DNA of 64,000 nucleotides from Adineta vaga (Eukaryota; Rotifera): positions 3,348,001 to 3,412,000 of the forward strand of contig CP075492.1 in NCBI GenBank assembly GCA_021613535.1, written 5' to 3'. The notes under the pieces were generated by a model. It was given only the letters and a program-made list of their open reading frames with translations. It was not told the origin of the DNA and searched no databases. Positions 33,897 to 44,161 of this stretch are shown piece by piece. The position numbers and the translations under genes are program-made. Numbering within the stretch: the first letter of the stretch is position 1; each line of letters starts with the position of its first letter.

Positions 33897-36613
33897 TTAA
33901 TTGTATTATTTTGTAAACAATGTGTTATTCAATCTCTTTTAATGATGGTTTAGTTTTTTTCGATCTCTATATAATTGAAAGGTATCATAAGAATGAAAAA
34001 CAAATAGTTCTACGGGAATTAGTCTCATTTTATTGTAGAGGAGATATAATAAATACATTTATTTTATTCTTCTATAAATGTTTAATATTAAAATTAACTT
34101 TCGTTAAGAAAGAAAAAAAAAGTTCCTTCAATCTTTATTCTGCTTCTGCTGCAGCCAATGCTCTTTCCATTGCATCAATAGTTCGTCGTAAATCATTTCT
34201 TTTCTGTTCTAAAATAGGTAATTCCTTCATAACTTTTAACAATTCTGAAGGAGTCAATGCTGTATTTAACTTATTATCAAGAATAAGAACACCATTACGA
34301 ATAAACCAATATTCACAACGTTGAGATAAATGATCATTAATTCGAGCATGTACAATTGAACAGTAAGCTCTTAAACCAAGTAGAGCATCATGAGCTGCTA
34401 TATCACTATTCGGTGTTGTTGTTGTTGCTATAGAAATAGAAATAAAAATCAATTTCATAGTTTAATCAAATTCTAACTGACTTGATTGTTTTTTTAATTC
34501 CATAAATGTATTCATATATTGTGGATTAACAGTAAACACTTTTTCTTCGATTTCTAACATTTGTTGAACATGTTCCATACATTTTTCTTTACTTATTCCA
34601 ATAGTTTTCTTAATGATTTTACTTAATTCTTGACCTAAAGGTAGTTTATAAGCTGCTTCTTTTGGTAAAACACTTTCCAAAATATACATGAGACAACAAG
34701 TGATATAATCTTCTACCCAAACAACTAATTCTTTACAAGGTCTTTCCAATTTCTTATGACATGGCTGATACAATTGTTGAATAATATTAAATGTTGGAAA
34801 ATTCGGTAAACCACCACCATAATTTTCTTCAATTAATTTCAAAGTTATGCCACGTTGTTTTTCCGAAGCAAATTGTGATAAAATCTGTTGAATTTGATTT
34901 GAAGTTTCTTTTCCAATCATTTTCAAATGAAAAGCAATACGTTCATCCCATTTATTACGTGCCTTGGGATCGAATGTTTCTCCTGCTTTTTCCGTATTGA
35001 TCGCATAATCTCCTTTGGCACATTTTTCTACAGCTGTTCGATAACTTCGAAGAATCTCAATAAAAGCAATTCTCGCATCATTTTCTGTCAAAATCGCTGA
35101 TGGAAATCGTTTAAGTTCTTCTCGTGCTAATTCAATTCTGTGTTTAACTTGTTCAATAATTATTGGTAATGTTGATCGAATTCGATTTTGTTGAACTGAA
35201 ACTAATTTCTTAACTAATTCATAACTTCCTAAATATTGTTTCGGTACATTCGTAAATGCTACATTTTTACGAAAGAAATCTTGTTCTCGTCTTCTCATTT
35301 CTTCAAATGAAATGTTCGCATCGATTTCTTCTTGTTTACGATTAAGGACAGCAACACAACCTAACGAGAAAGCGATTGAACCAGGTCCAACACCTTGTAG
35401 TTTATCTCCAATGCCTTGATCATGTTTGTCAATTTTAGAAACCGCGATGATTTGTCGTTCATCTAAAACAAAACAAAAAATATTCGAATTAAAACAATTT
35501 CAATCGTTCTTTCGAACATCTTGGATCATATTGTTGACAGATTTGAATCGATTCAGATGTTGTAAAATCAACACATGATGGAATGACATGTAAAACAATC
35601 GCTGATTCAGGTTCAACACATTTATGAATTAATGCAACAATATCTTGATAGACTGTTGCTTTTTGACCTTTTTCTTGTGCACGAACAATTCCTATAATGA
35701 ATTCGAATACTATTCATTTGTTTCTTCTACAAAGAATTCTCACCTGGTAAATCAATCAATGTCAAATCATCTTGAACATTTTGTTTGTAAACAGTAAGAA
35801 AAATAGGTGATGAAGAAACACTGATCGCATCACCAGTTAAATGATTCGTACATTGAACAACCGCATCAGATATTTGTGAAAGATCTTCCAACGTCGTCTC
35901 TTCAACTCCTTCACATCGAATTGTAGCATGATCTTTTTTATCAGCTGGAGCGCGTTTGATACGTAGTTCCAATGGACAACGTGTACAAATTCCTTGTGCT
36001 CGTGGTAATTCAACGCCACTGATAGCTTCTAATATCGATGATTTTCCTACCTGAAGAAAAAATATCGAATTATTCTCAAATGAAAAATAGCAACCATTTG
36101 ACTTTATACTGATTGTTCGCCAACGACAACAATTTGTGGAAGTGCAATCTTTTCTAAATGCAAGATTTCACGCATTTTATCGACTTTTTGAAGTAATCGA
36201 CGACATTTTTCTGAATTCACTTCTTCATTGATAATATCAATTGGATTTGAACTACTCATCTTGATGTAGTTACGATTTCAATGTATTACGATTTTATGAT
36301 CTGAAATGTTTGGTAAAATTCTGTATGAATTTACATGAAGAATTTCGCGTCTTTTTTATCAGAAAAAAAGTGCACAATCTTACGTTTTTTACTCTCATTA
36401 TATTTACCATCACATATCTTGAAACAACAAAAAGAGAATGCATTCTGATTAAGTTTTGCATATTGTGTTTATTTAGTAATAAGTGACAGAAAAAATACTT
36501 TAGTTTTTTGTCTTTCTCGTTGACAATATAATTCTTACACGACAAAACAACCTCACAAAACAACCACTTTGAGACATGTCGTTTGTGTTTTTAGATACAG
36601 AAATACGAATGCG
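33897..36613. repeat. left arm of a 2.7-kb inverted duplication (partner 46390-49107)
   Basis: The reverse complement of this block matches 46390-49107 almost base for base, including introns, the upstream 350 bp and about 240 bp after the stop. A further short match (GATGGTTGGCATGGTCAT at about 37251 and its complement near 46286) shows the duplication once extended outward, with insertions or losses since. Confidence 0.9.
34135..36258 (-). CDS. Mx/dynamin-like large GTPase, left copy
   Basis: Exons from ATG 36258: the G1 P-loop is split by an intron (GEQS | VGKSSILEAISG). Then come the G2 Thr context (RAQGICTRCPLELRI), G3 in LTLIDLPG before an intron, G4 in VSKIDKHD, a long helical stalk (MRRREQDFFRKN onward), and after a 54-bp intron a GED-like C-terminal exon (AHDALLGLRAYCSIVHAR, then LKVMKELPILEQKRNDL) ending at 34135. 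Length is about 620 residues, and no PH domain or Pro-rich tail was seen, so it is closer to Mx proteins than to classical dynamin. The predicted role is a self-assembling GTPase acting on membranes or in antiviral defence, by family only. No stop or frameshift is visible. It differs from the right copy at a few residues (VAFTNVPKQYL against PAFKNVPKEYL). Confidence 0.85.
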
Positions 36614-38311
36614 GGCGAGGATGAGCGAATGCATATTTTCTCACGCCTACATCCATCTTCTATCAAACGGCTGGCCGATTAAGAATGGCGGGCTCTGCAT
36701 TTTGATTATAACCTTTTGTTGTTTTATCGTTGGAGCTAATTCTATTGTCAAAAGATGCGCCGTCAAATTTTCGACAAAATTGCGATGAAACATATTTCTA
36801 TAGGAATTGAAGAAGAAAACTAGACGAAAATTATTTTACAGATATGAAGTACTCAACTTTCAAACCTGGTATATGCCTCACGGACGGATAATATTTGTAT
36901 GCTTTTTATTATTGCTAATAGCATTTATTTTGAACTCAGAGTATATGCTGAGGTGCAGCGTGAAAAGCTCTATAAGCTGCAATAAAAATCTGATAATATG
37001 AATGCACAGAATCGCACGTAATCAAGTGTCGACACTAGAAATAAAATCGTTTTTGGTTATGTAGTGGGTTCTGCTTATTTTAAGAACCAATGATATGTAG
37101 ACTGTTCGTTACCAGTTGTAGAGCTTTTCATGCTACATCTTCTAGCATAACTTGATTTTAAAACAAACGATGTAAACTATAAATCTTTTTATTCAAAAAA
37201 CAGTCTTTATCTTTGAAAGTTAAGCATTTTATATAGAGGGAAGGTCGACAGATGGTTGGCATGGTCATGTGGGCTGGTTGTGACGATTTTCAATCGAAGA
37301 GGCTCTAGCGCTGCTAGAGCTACGCTTTTCTTTATTTCTTCATATGATATATCGCATCGTTCTCACACAAAACATTCACTTATATACCTTTCCGAAAGAG
37401 AAAAGAAAGTACAAAGGATTATAAGGATAAAATACAGAATAGAAACAAAGTGCAAAGTAAGGACACATATAAGCATGTAACATTTTTTCACTGATTCATT
37501 ATAGTTGTAGTACAATTTTTTTAATGATCTATTCTAAGACACTTAAAATATTCAGAAATTGTCTCACTTAAACACTCAAAAACGAATAGAAAGATATTAA
37601 ATTTGATCACAGTTTTAGTTGTGTGCAGGATCCCACGAATATTTTTATTATGACGACGAGATTTTAGTATTCTTCTCTTATACCTACACACACTCAATTC
37701 ATTGAGATACATCTGACACTAAACGATGATAAATATTTGTCGTTGAGAATATTGTCGATGGTACATAGGTATTCAAAAGACAACGATAACGAATTAAATG
37801 ATATGAATGTCAATTCATTCATTTTTTTCTTACAATATTTCTTCAATTTTTAAAATAGATAAAATAAAAAAGATCAAATCGTTTCTAACAATTAACAAAC
37901 ACATATTTAACCTTTTTATCACAAGTACATATAATAAAAAGTACAATCGTCTACTATCATGTTTGAATAATTTACGTAGTAGAAAAATAACAACAAAGTT
38001 TACCTGTACTTTCCATTTTGCATAATCGATAACACCTTTTCTTTCGTTTCTGTGTATAACTTTCACAAGATACAACATTCTTCTTCAAGAAAAAAGTTAT
38101 TTATCACTCACATGTTCATTTATAAAATACGCAAATAAATTCCAACATACCAATCAATAGATGTGTACAAGCATGTGATCACACACTTATATATACAGTA
38201 GTCATGATTGATAACATCTTATTATATCCCGCAAAGACTTGATGGTATACGATATCTATCTGATATAAATAGCTCGAAGATTTTTCTTGTTTACCATATT
38301 CATACTTACTT
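36614..38311. other. intergenic region with a short palindrome and an outlying duplication match
   Basis: About 1.7 kb. GACAGATGGTTGGCATGGTC at 37248-37267 matches the complement of 46286-46305. GCTCTAGCGCTGCTAGAGC at 37302-37320 is a perfect 8-bp-stem palindrome. No gene recognised. Confidence 0.4.
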
Positions 38312-39976
38312 ATGTCAGGCAAAGAAAAAACCAAAATGTCCGATGGTGTCTACTCAAAACTTCGTGAAAATCCAATGGCAATTGTTGTTTCAGCATTTGC
38401 TGCATTTGGTGGATCTCTATATGGTTATGATATAGGTACAATATCTGGAATTATCGATATGCCATATTTTCTTCAAATATACGATCATTTACAACAAAAT
38501 ACTACTTTAGAAACAACATATATTCTTGATTCTCGTGATAAAAGTTTAATTGTATCAATTTTATCAGCAGGCACATTTTTTGGTGCATTACTTGGTTATC
38601 TATCGAGTGATTATCTTGGTCGTCGATGGGGTTTAATCTTAGCATGTTTGATTTTTTCAATTGGTGTGGCATGTCAAACAGCAGAAACAGCCACTCCATT
38701 ATTCGTCGTTGGTAGGATTATTGCTGGTTTTGGTGTTGGAATTATATCTTGTATTGTTCCAATGTATCAGAGTGAATGTGCACCAAAATGGATTTGAGGT
38801 GCAATTGTATCTGCTTATCAATGGTTTATCACAATTGGTTTACTTATTGCTGCAATTATTAACAATGGAACAAAAGATATTATGTCTTATAATTGTTATC
38901 GAATTCCACTGGGTATACAATTAGTTTGGGCAGCGATTCTTTCTATTGGAATGTTTATTCTTCCTGAATCACCTCGATATTTAGTTTTAAAAAGACGAAT
39001 TGATCAAGCCCAAAAATCACAATCTCGACTTTCTTCGAAAAAAGTTGAAGATCCTGATGTTTCTAAAGATATTGACGAATTAGTTGCAAATACCGAATTA
39101 ATGAAACAATATGGTAGTGGATCATATTTAGATTGTTTTAAAATGGGTCCACAAAAAAATCTTCTAAGAACATTAGTTGGAATCTTTCTTCAAGCTTGGC
39201 AACAATTAACTGGTATAAATGTTATATTTTATTATGGTACATCATTTTTTCATTCTTCGGGAATCTCACAACCATTTTTAATAACAATTGCAACTAATGT
39301 TGTCAATGTTGGCATGACAATTCCCGGAATGTTATTAATGGATAAACTTGGTCGACGAAAAATCTTAATTATTGGTGCTGCCGGAATGTTAGTTTGTGAG
39401 TATATCATTGCAATTATTGGAACTGCTGTTGGACAATCAAATCAAGCAGCTCAAAAAACATTAATTGCCTTTGTTTGTGTTTATATTGCATTTTTTGCAT
39501 CGACATGGGGTCCAGCAGCATGGGTTGTTACCGGTGAACTTTATCCGATTGCAGTTCGAGCAAAATGTATGTCATTATCAAGTGCTTCAAATTGGTTATT
39601 TAATTTTGCACTGGGTTATGCTACACCATATATGGTTGATGAAGATAAAGGAAATATGGGATCGAAAGTTTTCTTTATATGGGGTTCGACTTGTTTAGGT
39701 TGTCTCATCTTTGCAATATTTTGTATTTGGGAAACAAAAGGTTTATCACTTGAACAAGTTAATTATCTTGTGAGAAATTCATCACCAATTACATCGGCGA
39801 AACTTAATGAAAAACTTAAATCAGGTGCAATTATGGAACATGAAATGAGTAATACTGCACAAATTCAATTTTCTAAAACTTCTCTTCAAGTTGAAGACAT
39901 CTCAACTGATATTAAAAGTCCAAGAGAAAAGAATATATCTTCTGATGATATATCAGCTGTTCATGCAAGATTATAA
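38312..39976 (+). pseudogene. fungal-type hexose transporter (MFS sugar porter), one in-frame TGA
   Basis: One intronless frame of about 555 codons, broken only by TGA at 38795-38797, where the family has Arg (SECAPKWI[stop]GAIVS; CGA to TGA needs one base). Sugar-porter signatures: FGGSLYGYDIGTISGI in TM1, YLGRRWG, the QSECAPKW region, PESPR after TM6, QAWQQLTGINVIFYYGTSFF in TM7, KLGRRK, FASTWGPAAWVVTGELYP in TM10 and ETKGLSLEQV at the end. The wording of TM7-TM10 resembles fungal HXT/RGT2-type transporters more than animal GLUTs. With the lack of introns this points to transfer from fungi. The remaining frame is undamaged, so the stop is recent, an error, or read through. Confidence 0.8.
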
Positions 39977-40171
39977 ATCTCAACAGTTTTTACTCAAAAC
40001 TGAATAAACTTGTGTTTTTTTATATGAAATAGATTTTGAAAGTTCATTGTTTTGTATTATTTTGAATCTCTAATAAAAATGAATCAAAGAATAAATTGGT
40101 CAGACGAATTGAGTGTTGTTGTTTTTACTATTGAATTTGTACCATTATCTTGACATAATGACAGTGGTGTT

Positions 40172-40232
40172 AAACTTGAAATTTGGATTCAATTGAAACA
40201 CAAAATTTTAATTGAATTCAGATTTCAAGTTT
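40172..40232. repeat. 23-bp-arm hairpin between convergent genes
   Basis: The arm 40172-40194 (AAACTTGAAATTTGGATTCA...) and its inverse at 40210-40232 match at 21 of 23 positions with a 15-base loop. It lies between the 3' ends of the plus-strand transporter and the minus-strand LicD gene. A half-copy of the dispersed C-rich repeat (ACACCCTCACCTTCACACAT) follows at about 40266-40285. Confidence 0.6.
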
Positions 40233-40393
40233 CAAATGAACTATCCTATTTGAAAATCCGCTATAACACCCTCACCTTCACACATCTTTCAATTCAAAAT
40301 AACTTTCAAGTTTTACATGTATGTCGGGGTTTTTCCATGCATTCGTTCTCAAACATATAAATGAGTCAAATTGTGTTGTCTACGAGAATTATT

Positions 40394-41071
40394 TTATTCA
40401 TTTATCAAATTAGGAAGAAATTTAAGTGATTCATGATATCCATAGCGTTTTGGAATCATCCAATCTGGACCATATTGTTCAACTAAGAACTGTTTGGGAG
40501 CTATTCGAAAATATTGTTTATACATTTGAAATATCATTGGTTGAAAATCTGAAAACCACCAACAACATTTTCGATATTTCATTTTATTACATCTTCCATT
40601 ATAAGATGCTGTCCACCAGGTAAATGTTTCATTCTGCAGAAGATTTGCGTGATAAAATACAAATATACCAAAATGTAATTTCGAACGAGGACATGCTAAT
40701 GTCCAACCTTGACCATGTGATCGATTTCCATAATTTACAAGTAATTGAAAACCATGTTGACGAATAGTTGAAAGAAATTTCTTATCTGTAATATTATTAA
40801 ATTGTAAATCATCAATAAATATTCCAATATCGATATCATCCGATATGAAATGATTTGATCGATAATACATTAATGCTGTACCAAATGCAAGAAACCAAGG
40901 TAATGATAGATTTGAAAATGTCTTTTGAGCATCGAGTAAACATTGAGTGAATTTATCTAATGGAGGATTAGAAGTTTGAGTTGATTGAAAAGATGAATAT
41001 ACCATAAAATATGTGATGATTAGAATAACTCCCGTGATCAATAGAATAAAACGACGATTTGTATACAACAT
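40394..41071 (-). CDS. LicD/fukutin-like nucleotidyltransferase-fold protein, left copy
   Basis: Chosen start ATG 41071; the frame is open upstream but an intron acceptor (TTTGTTTCTAG) at about 41097 is conserved with the right copy. An N-terminal membrane anchor (RRFILLITGVILIITYFMVY) is followed by the LicD/FKRP-type core: LPWFLAFGTALMYYRS, then ISDDIDIGIFIDDL (metal-binding Asp cluster), GWTLACPRSKLHFGIFVF and a C-terminal TWWTASYNGRCNKMKYRKCC. Length about 225 residues. By family it transfers phosphocholine- or ribitol-phosphate-type groups to glycans in the Golgi. It is about 95% identical to the copy at 55563-56246, which is in the opposite orientation. Confidence 0.75.
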   Translation of the reverse strand: MLYTNRRFILLITGVILIITYFMVYSSFQSTQTSNPPLDKFTQCLLDAQKTFSNLSLPWFLAFGTALMYYRSNHFISDDIDIGIFIDDLQFNNITDKKFLSTIRQHGFQLLVNYGNRSHGQGWTLACPRSKLHFGIFVFYHANLLQNETFTWWTASYNGRCNKMKYRKCCWWFSDFQPMIFQMYKQYFRIAPKQFLVEQYGPDWMIPKRYGYHESLKFLPNLINE

Positions 41072-42745
41072 TGTTTCTATAGTAGTAGAAATACCTAGAA
41101 ACAAAAAAGTGTTATAGGCAAAATTAAACTTGATGATCAAACTTCGTTCTTAACTAAGGCGCAAAATAAAATACCGCCCTTTTTCATCCGATTTGAAACA
41201 ACGTTTATTCATCAATTTGAAGAAAATACTTCAATTACCTATCATTCCGTAGCAATTATTACTGCTGATCTTGAGAATATTAAATCGATTTCTAAATTCT
41301 ATATCTTCTTTACGGAATTACTACGTTACAAACAACGATGAAAATCATAACTTAATCTAAAATTCAATTGTTTTCAAAAATAAAGAATAGATAATCGAGA
41401 ACCTAACACTGAAAAATTTCTACAAAATAAATGTTTATTCTCATTAAATATATTATTACCAGATTCTGAATTCTCTTCCTGTTTGATGTAACTTTTTTTG
41501 CATGAGAAAGACATTTTTCTATTCATACTACACACTAGACAAAGATAATGGAAATCTTTTTTTTCTAAATAACTTTGATAATAACTTATTTCGTTGGACC
41601 ATGAATTGTTTTTAAACATCCTTTTCTCATATGTATCTAACATATTTGTTTTTAACTACGCTTTATATATGTTATGCCATTTTCCTATTGTTATTCTTCT
41701 TTTCATCCTTGTGTTTTATTCAAAGGAAAAGAAAAACGAATATAATTAACTGAATTATGTTAACGATATCTTATCGATATATATTTCGATGAATATTAGT
41801 TCATCCACTAACATCTGAAAAATCTTGATCAAACAGATTTTATGATGAAATATCAACAGATTTGTATTTGAAAAGAAAAAAAATCATCTATACTGTATGG
41901 TCATATATGGTATATCCTATTGTTTAATGTTTCTCCATATGACAAAATCGTGAAGGTCATAAGTTCTATTTATGTTGTATTGTAAATATTATTATAAACA
42001 TTGATCGTATAGGGGTTGAACTCAAGAGTGTTTCATTTAGAAAACTTCATAAAAACTATAAAGTTTCGTTCAAGGATAACGTCAGATAAAAAAAAAATTT
42101 CTTTACACATGTTTATCTTCTAATACTTCTTCTCTCTCTCTCTCTCGTGATTGAAGGAATTAATAATTTAGCGATTTTTACGTGAGAAAATGCTCGAATA
42201 TCAATATTTCTTGATGTCATTGTCCATTGATTGATACATGATAAAAAAAAGTATCACTTCTTGATAATGCTGACGTTGCCTGAATTGAATCTATTCAAAA
42301 TTTACAATAAAATGAAGTTCTTATTACATCAGAATTACAATCAGTTAAACATCGAGTGATAAAAAGACAATATGTATTGCAAGTAAATTCATAAAAGTAT
42401 TGCCAACAATATAATATGAACAGGACTTTTGTCGATAATTACGTCGAACAAGAACAAATAAATAGAATTTCGGAAAAGAAGCCGGACTGATACAATTCTT
42501 GAGTTTAACTTAAAATTATTTTCTCTTTGCTTTTTTATAATATTGAATTCTATTTCAGATCATGCGTTTAGGGTTTCTTCTAGAAATCATAAAAAATAAC
42601 AATATTGTTACCGTGTTTATTAAAATCTTTTTCGTTTTATTTCCATAGAAATCTAATTTATTTTAGAAACATAAGAAAAAAAACAGTGAAATATCGTTCG
42701 TCTAAAATATGATGTTGTTTCTTGTAGTTAATATTGATTTCAGTA
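41072..42745. other. intergenic region, possible upstream exon of LicD copy
   Basis: About 1.7 kb. The open frame at 41374-41643 (minus; contains CLVCSMNRKMSFSCKKSYIK) could be an upstream exon or noise; I do not recognise it. A CT dinucleotide run lies at about 42130-42146. Confidence 0.3.
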
Positions 42746-44161
42746 TTAGATCTGTTGAAAATATCGATGTTTTTCCCAATCAGTCACAGCTTTCTCATAT
42801 GCATCTTGTTCGTTACGATAAAAAATAGTATAATGATTAACAATATGATCACCAAATGTTTCTCGAGCAAATTTACTCTTTTCAAATAGATCAATTGCTT
42901 CTGTGAGTGTTCGAGGAATCTGTGGTAGATTTTGAGTTTCATATGCATTTCCATCACATATTGGTGGAAGTGATAGTTGATCTTGAATTCCACGTAATCC
43001 TGAAGCTAAAACAGCAGTAAACACCAGATAAATATTACAATCAGCACCTGGAAGTCGAAATTCGATTCGTAATGATTGACCTTTTCCTAAAACACGATAT
43101 GTCGCTGTACGATTGTCATGACTCCATGAAACATTTGTTGGCGCATAAGATTTCGGAGTAAGACGCTTATAACTATTGATCGTCGGTGCATAGAAGACCA
43201 TCATATCCGGTGTATATTTCATTAAACCAGCTAAGAAAGATTTGAATAATGAACTACATTTAAAATTAGCACCAGGAATAGTTTCATCACCAACAAAAAC
43301 ATTTTTTCCATCAATAGAATTAATCAAACTAAGATGAACATGACAACCACTACCGATTTCATCAGGAAATGGTTTTGCCATAAATGTTATTGACATATTT
43401 AATTGATCAGCAATTTCTTTAAGACATTGTTTATAAGTAACATGTCGATCAGCCATCGAAAGAACATCACAATATTTGACATTCAATTCATGTTGACCTT
43501 TTCCACCTTCAAGTTCACTACTTTCAATTGGAACACCACTTGCTTTGAGATGATGTCGAAATAATGCCGTGTATTTTTCTTCATGTGCTGCTTGTAATAA
43601 TTGATAATCAGTAAAATGATCAGCAGTTCGTTTCATTTTCAATGGATCATAATTGACTTGACATGCATGACGATAACTATTTTCAAATGTATAATATTCT
43701 AATTCACTTGCACTTAATACTTTATATGAGAGCTTTTCTAATGCAGCGAGTTGTTGTTGTACAAGCGTTCGTGGTGCAATTGTTAAAAGTTCATTATTAC
43801 TATAAATATCACACATTACATTTGCTGTTTTATCTTTCCACGATAATAATCTTAATGATTTCATATCAGGCATTAAGAGAATATCACTGAATCTCAATTC
43901 AAAAGCATCACAATTGTATCTTAGATCTCGTTGCATATCCATACCACACATAAATAAATGATCACTACAATGTGTGCCATGATGAACGGTAGATTCGAGA
44001 AAAAATTCTCCATCTATTGTTTTACCCATTAGACGACCATACATATCAGGAAATGACATGGTCACTTGAGTTATATCGCCATTCTTGATACGTTCACGTA
44101 ACTCATTTAACGTTAACATACCTGTGACAGTGTTTAATTGAGATGAATTTGTTTCTGCCAT
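42746..44161 (-). CDS. bacterial-type glutamine synthetase family (gamma-glutamylpolyamine synthetase-like) protein
   Basis: A single intronless frame of 471 residues starting at ATG 44161. GS-fold landmarks are all present: MSFPDMYGRLMGKTI in the N-terminal domain, ASELEYYTF (catalytic Glu), ELEGGKGQHELNVKY (Glu/Glu metal sites), EIGSGCHVHLSL (His), APTINSYKRLTP, WSHDNRTATYRV (Arg), and IEFRLPGADCNIYL (Glu/Arg). The sequence style is that of bacterial GlnA3/PuuA-like enzymes that ligate glutamate to amines or ammonia with ATP, not the shorter eukaryotic GSII. In animals the only broadly similar protein is lengsin. No introns among intron-rich genes suggests horizontal acquisition from bacteria. 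The amine substrate cannot be told from sequence. Confidence 0.85.
   Translation of the reverse strand: MAETNSSQLNTVTGMLTLNELRERIKNGDITQVTMSFPDMYGRLMGKTIDGEFFLESTVHHGTHCSDHLFMCGMDMQRDLRYNCDAFELRFSDILLMPDMKSLRLLSWKDKTANVMCDIYSNNELLTIAPRTLVQQQLAALEKLSYKVLSASELEYYTFENSYRHACQVNYDPLKMKRTADHFTDYQLLQAAHEEKYTALFRHHLKASGVPIESSELEGGKGQHELNVKYCDVLSMADRHVTYKQCLKEIADQLNMSITFMAKPFPDEIGSGCHVHLSLINSIDGKNVFVGDETIPGANFKCSSLFKSFLAGLMKYTPDMMVFYAPTINSYKRLTPKSYAPTNVSWSHDNRTATYRVLGKGQSLRIEFRLPGADCNIYLVFTAVLASGLRGIQDQLSLPPICDGNAYETQNLPQIPRTLTEAIDLFEKSKFARETFGDHIVNHYTIFYRNEQDAYEKAVTDWEKHRYFQQI

Noticed and set aside
37302-37320. tRNA or structured RNA gene at the GCTCTAGCGCTGCTAGAGC palindrome
   Set aside because: Only an 8-bp stem; no cloverleaf arms or A/B box could be assembled around it.
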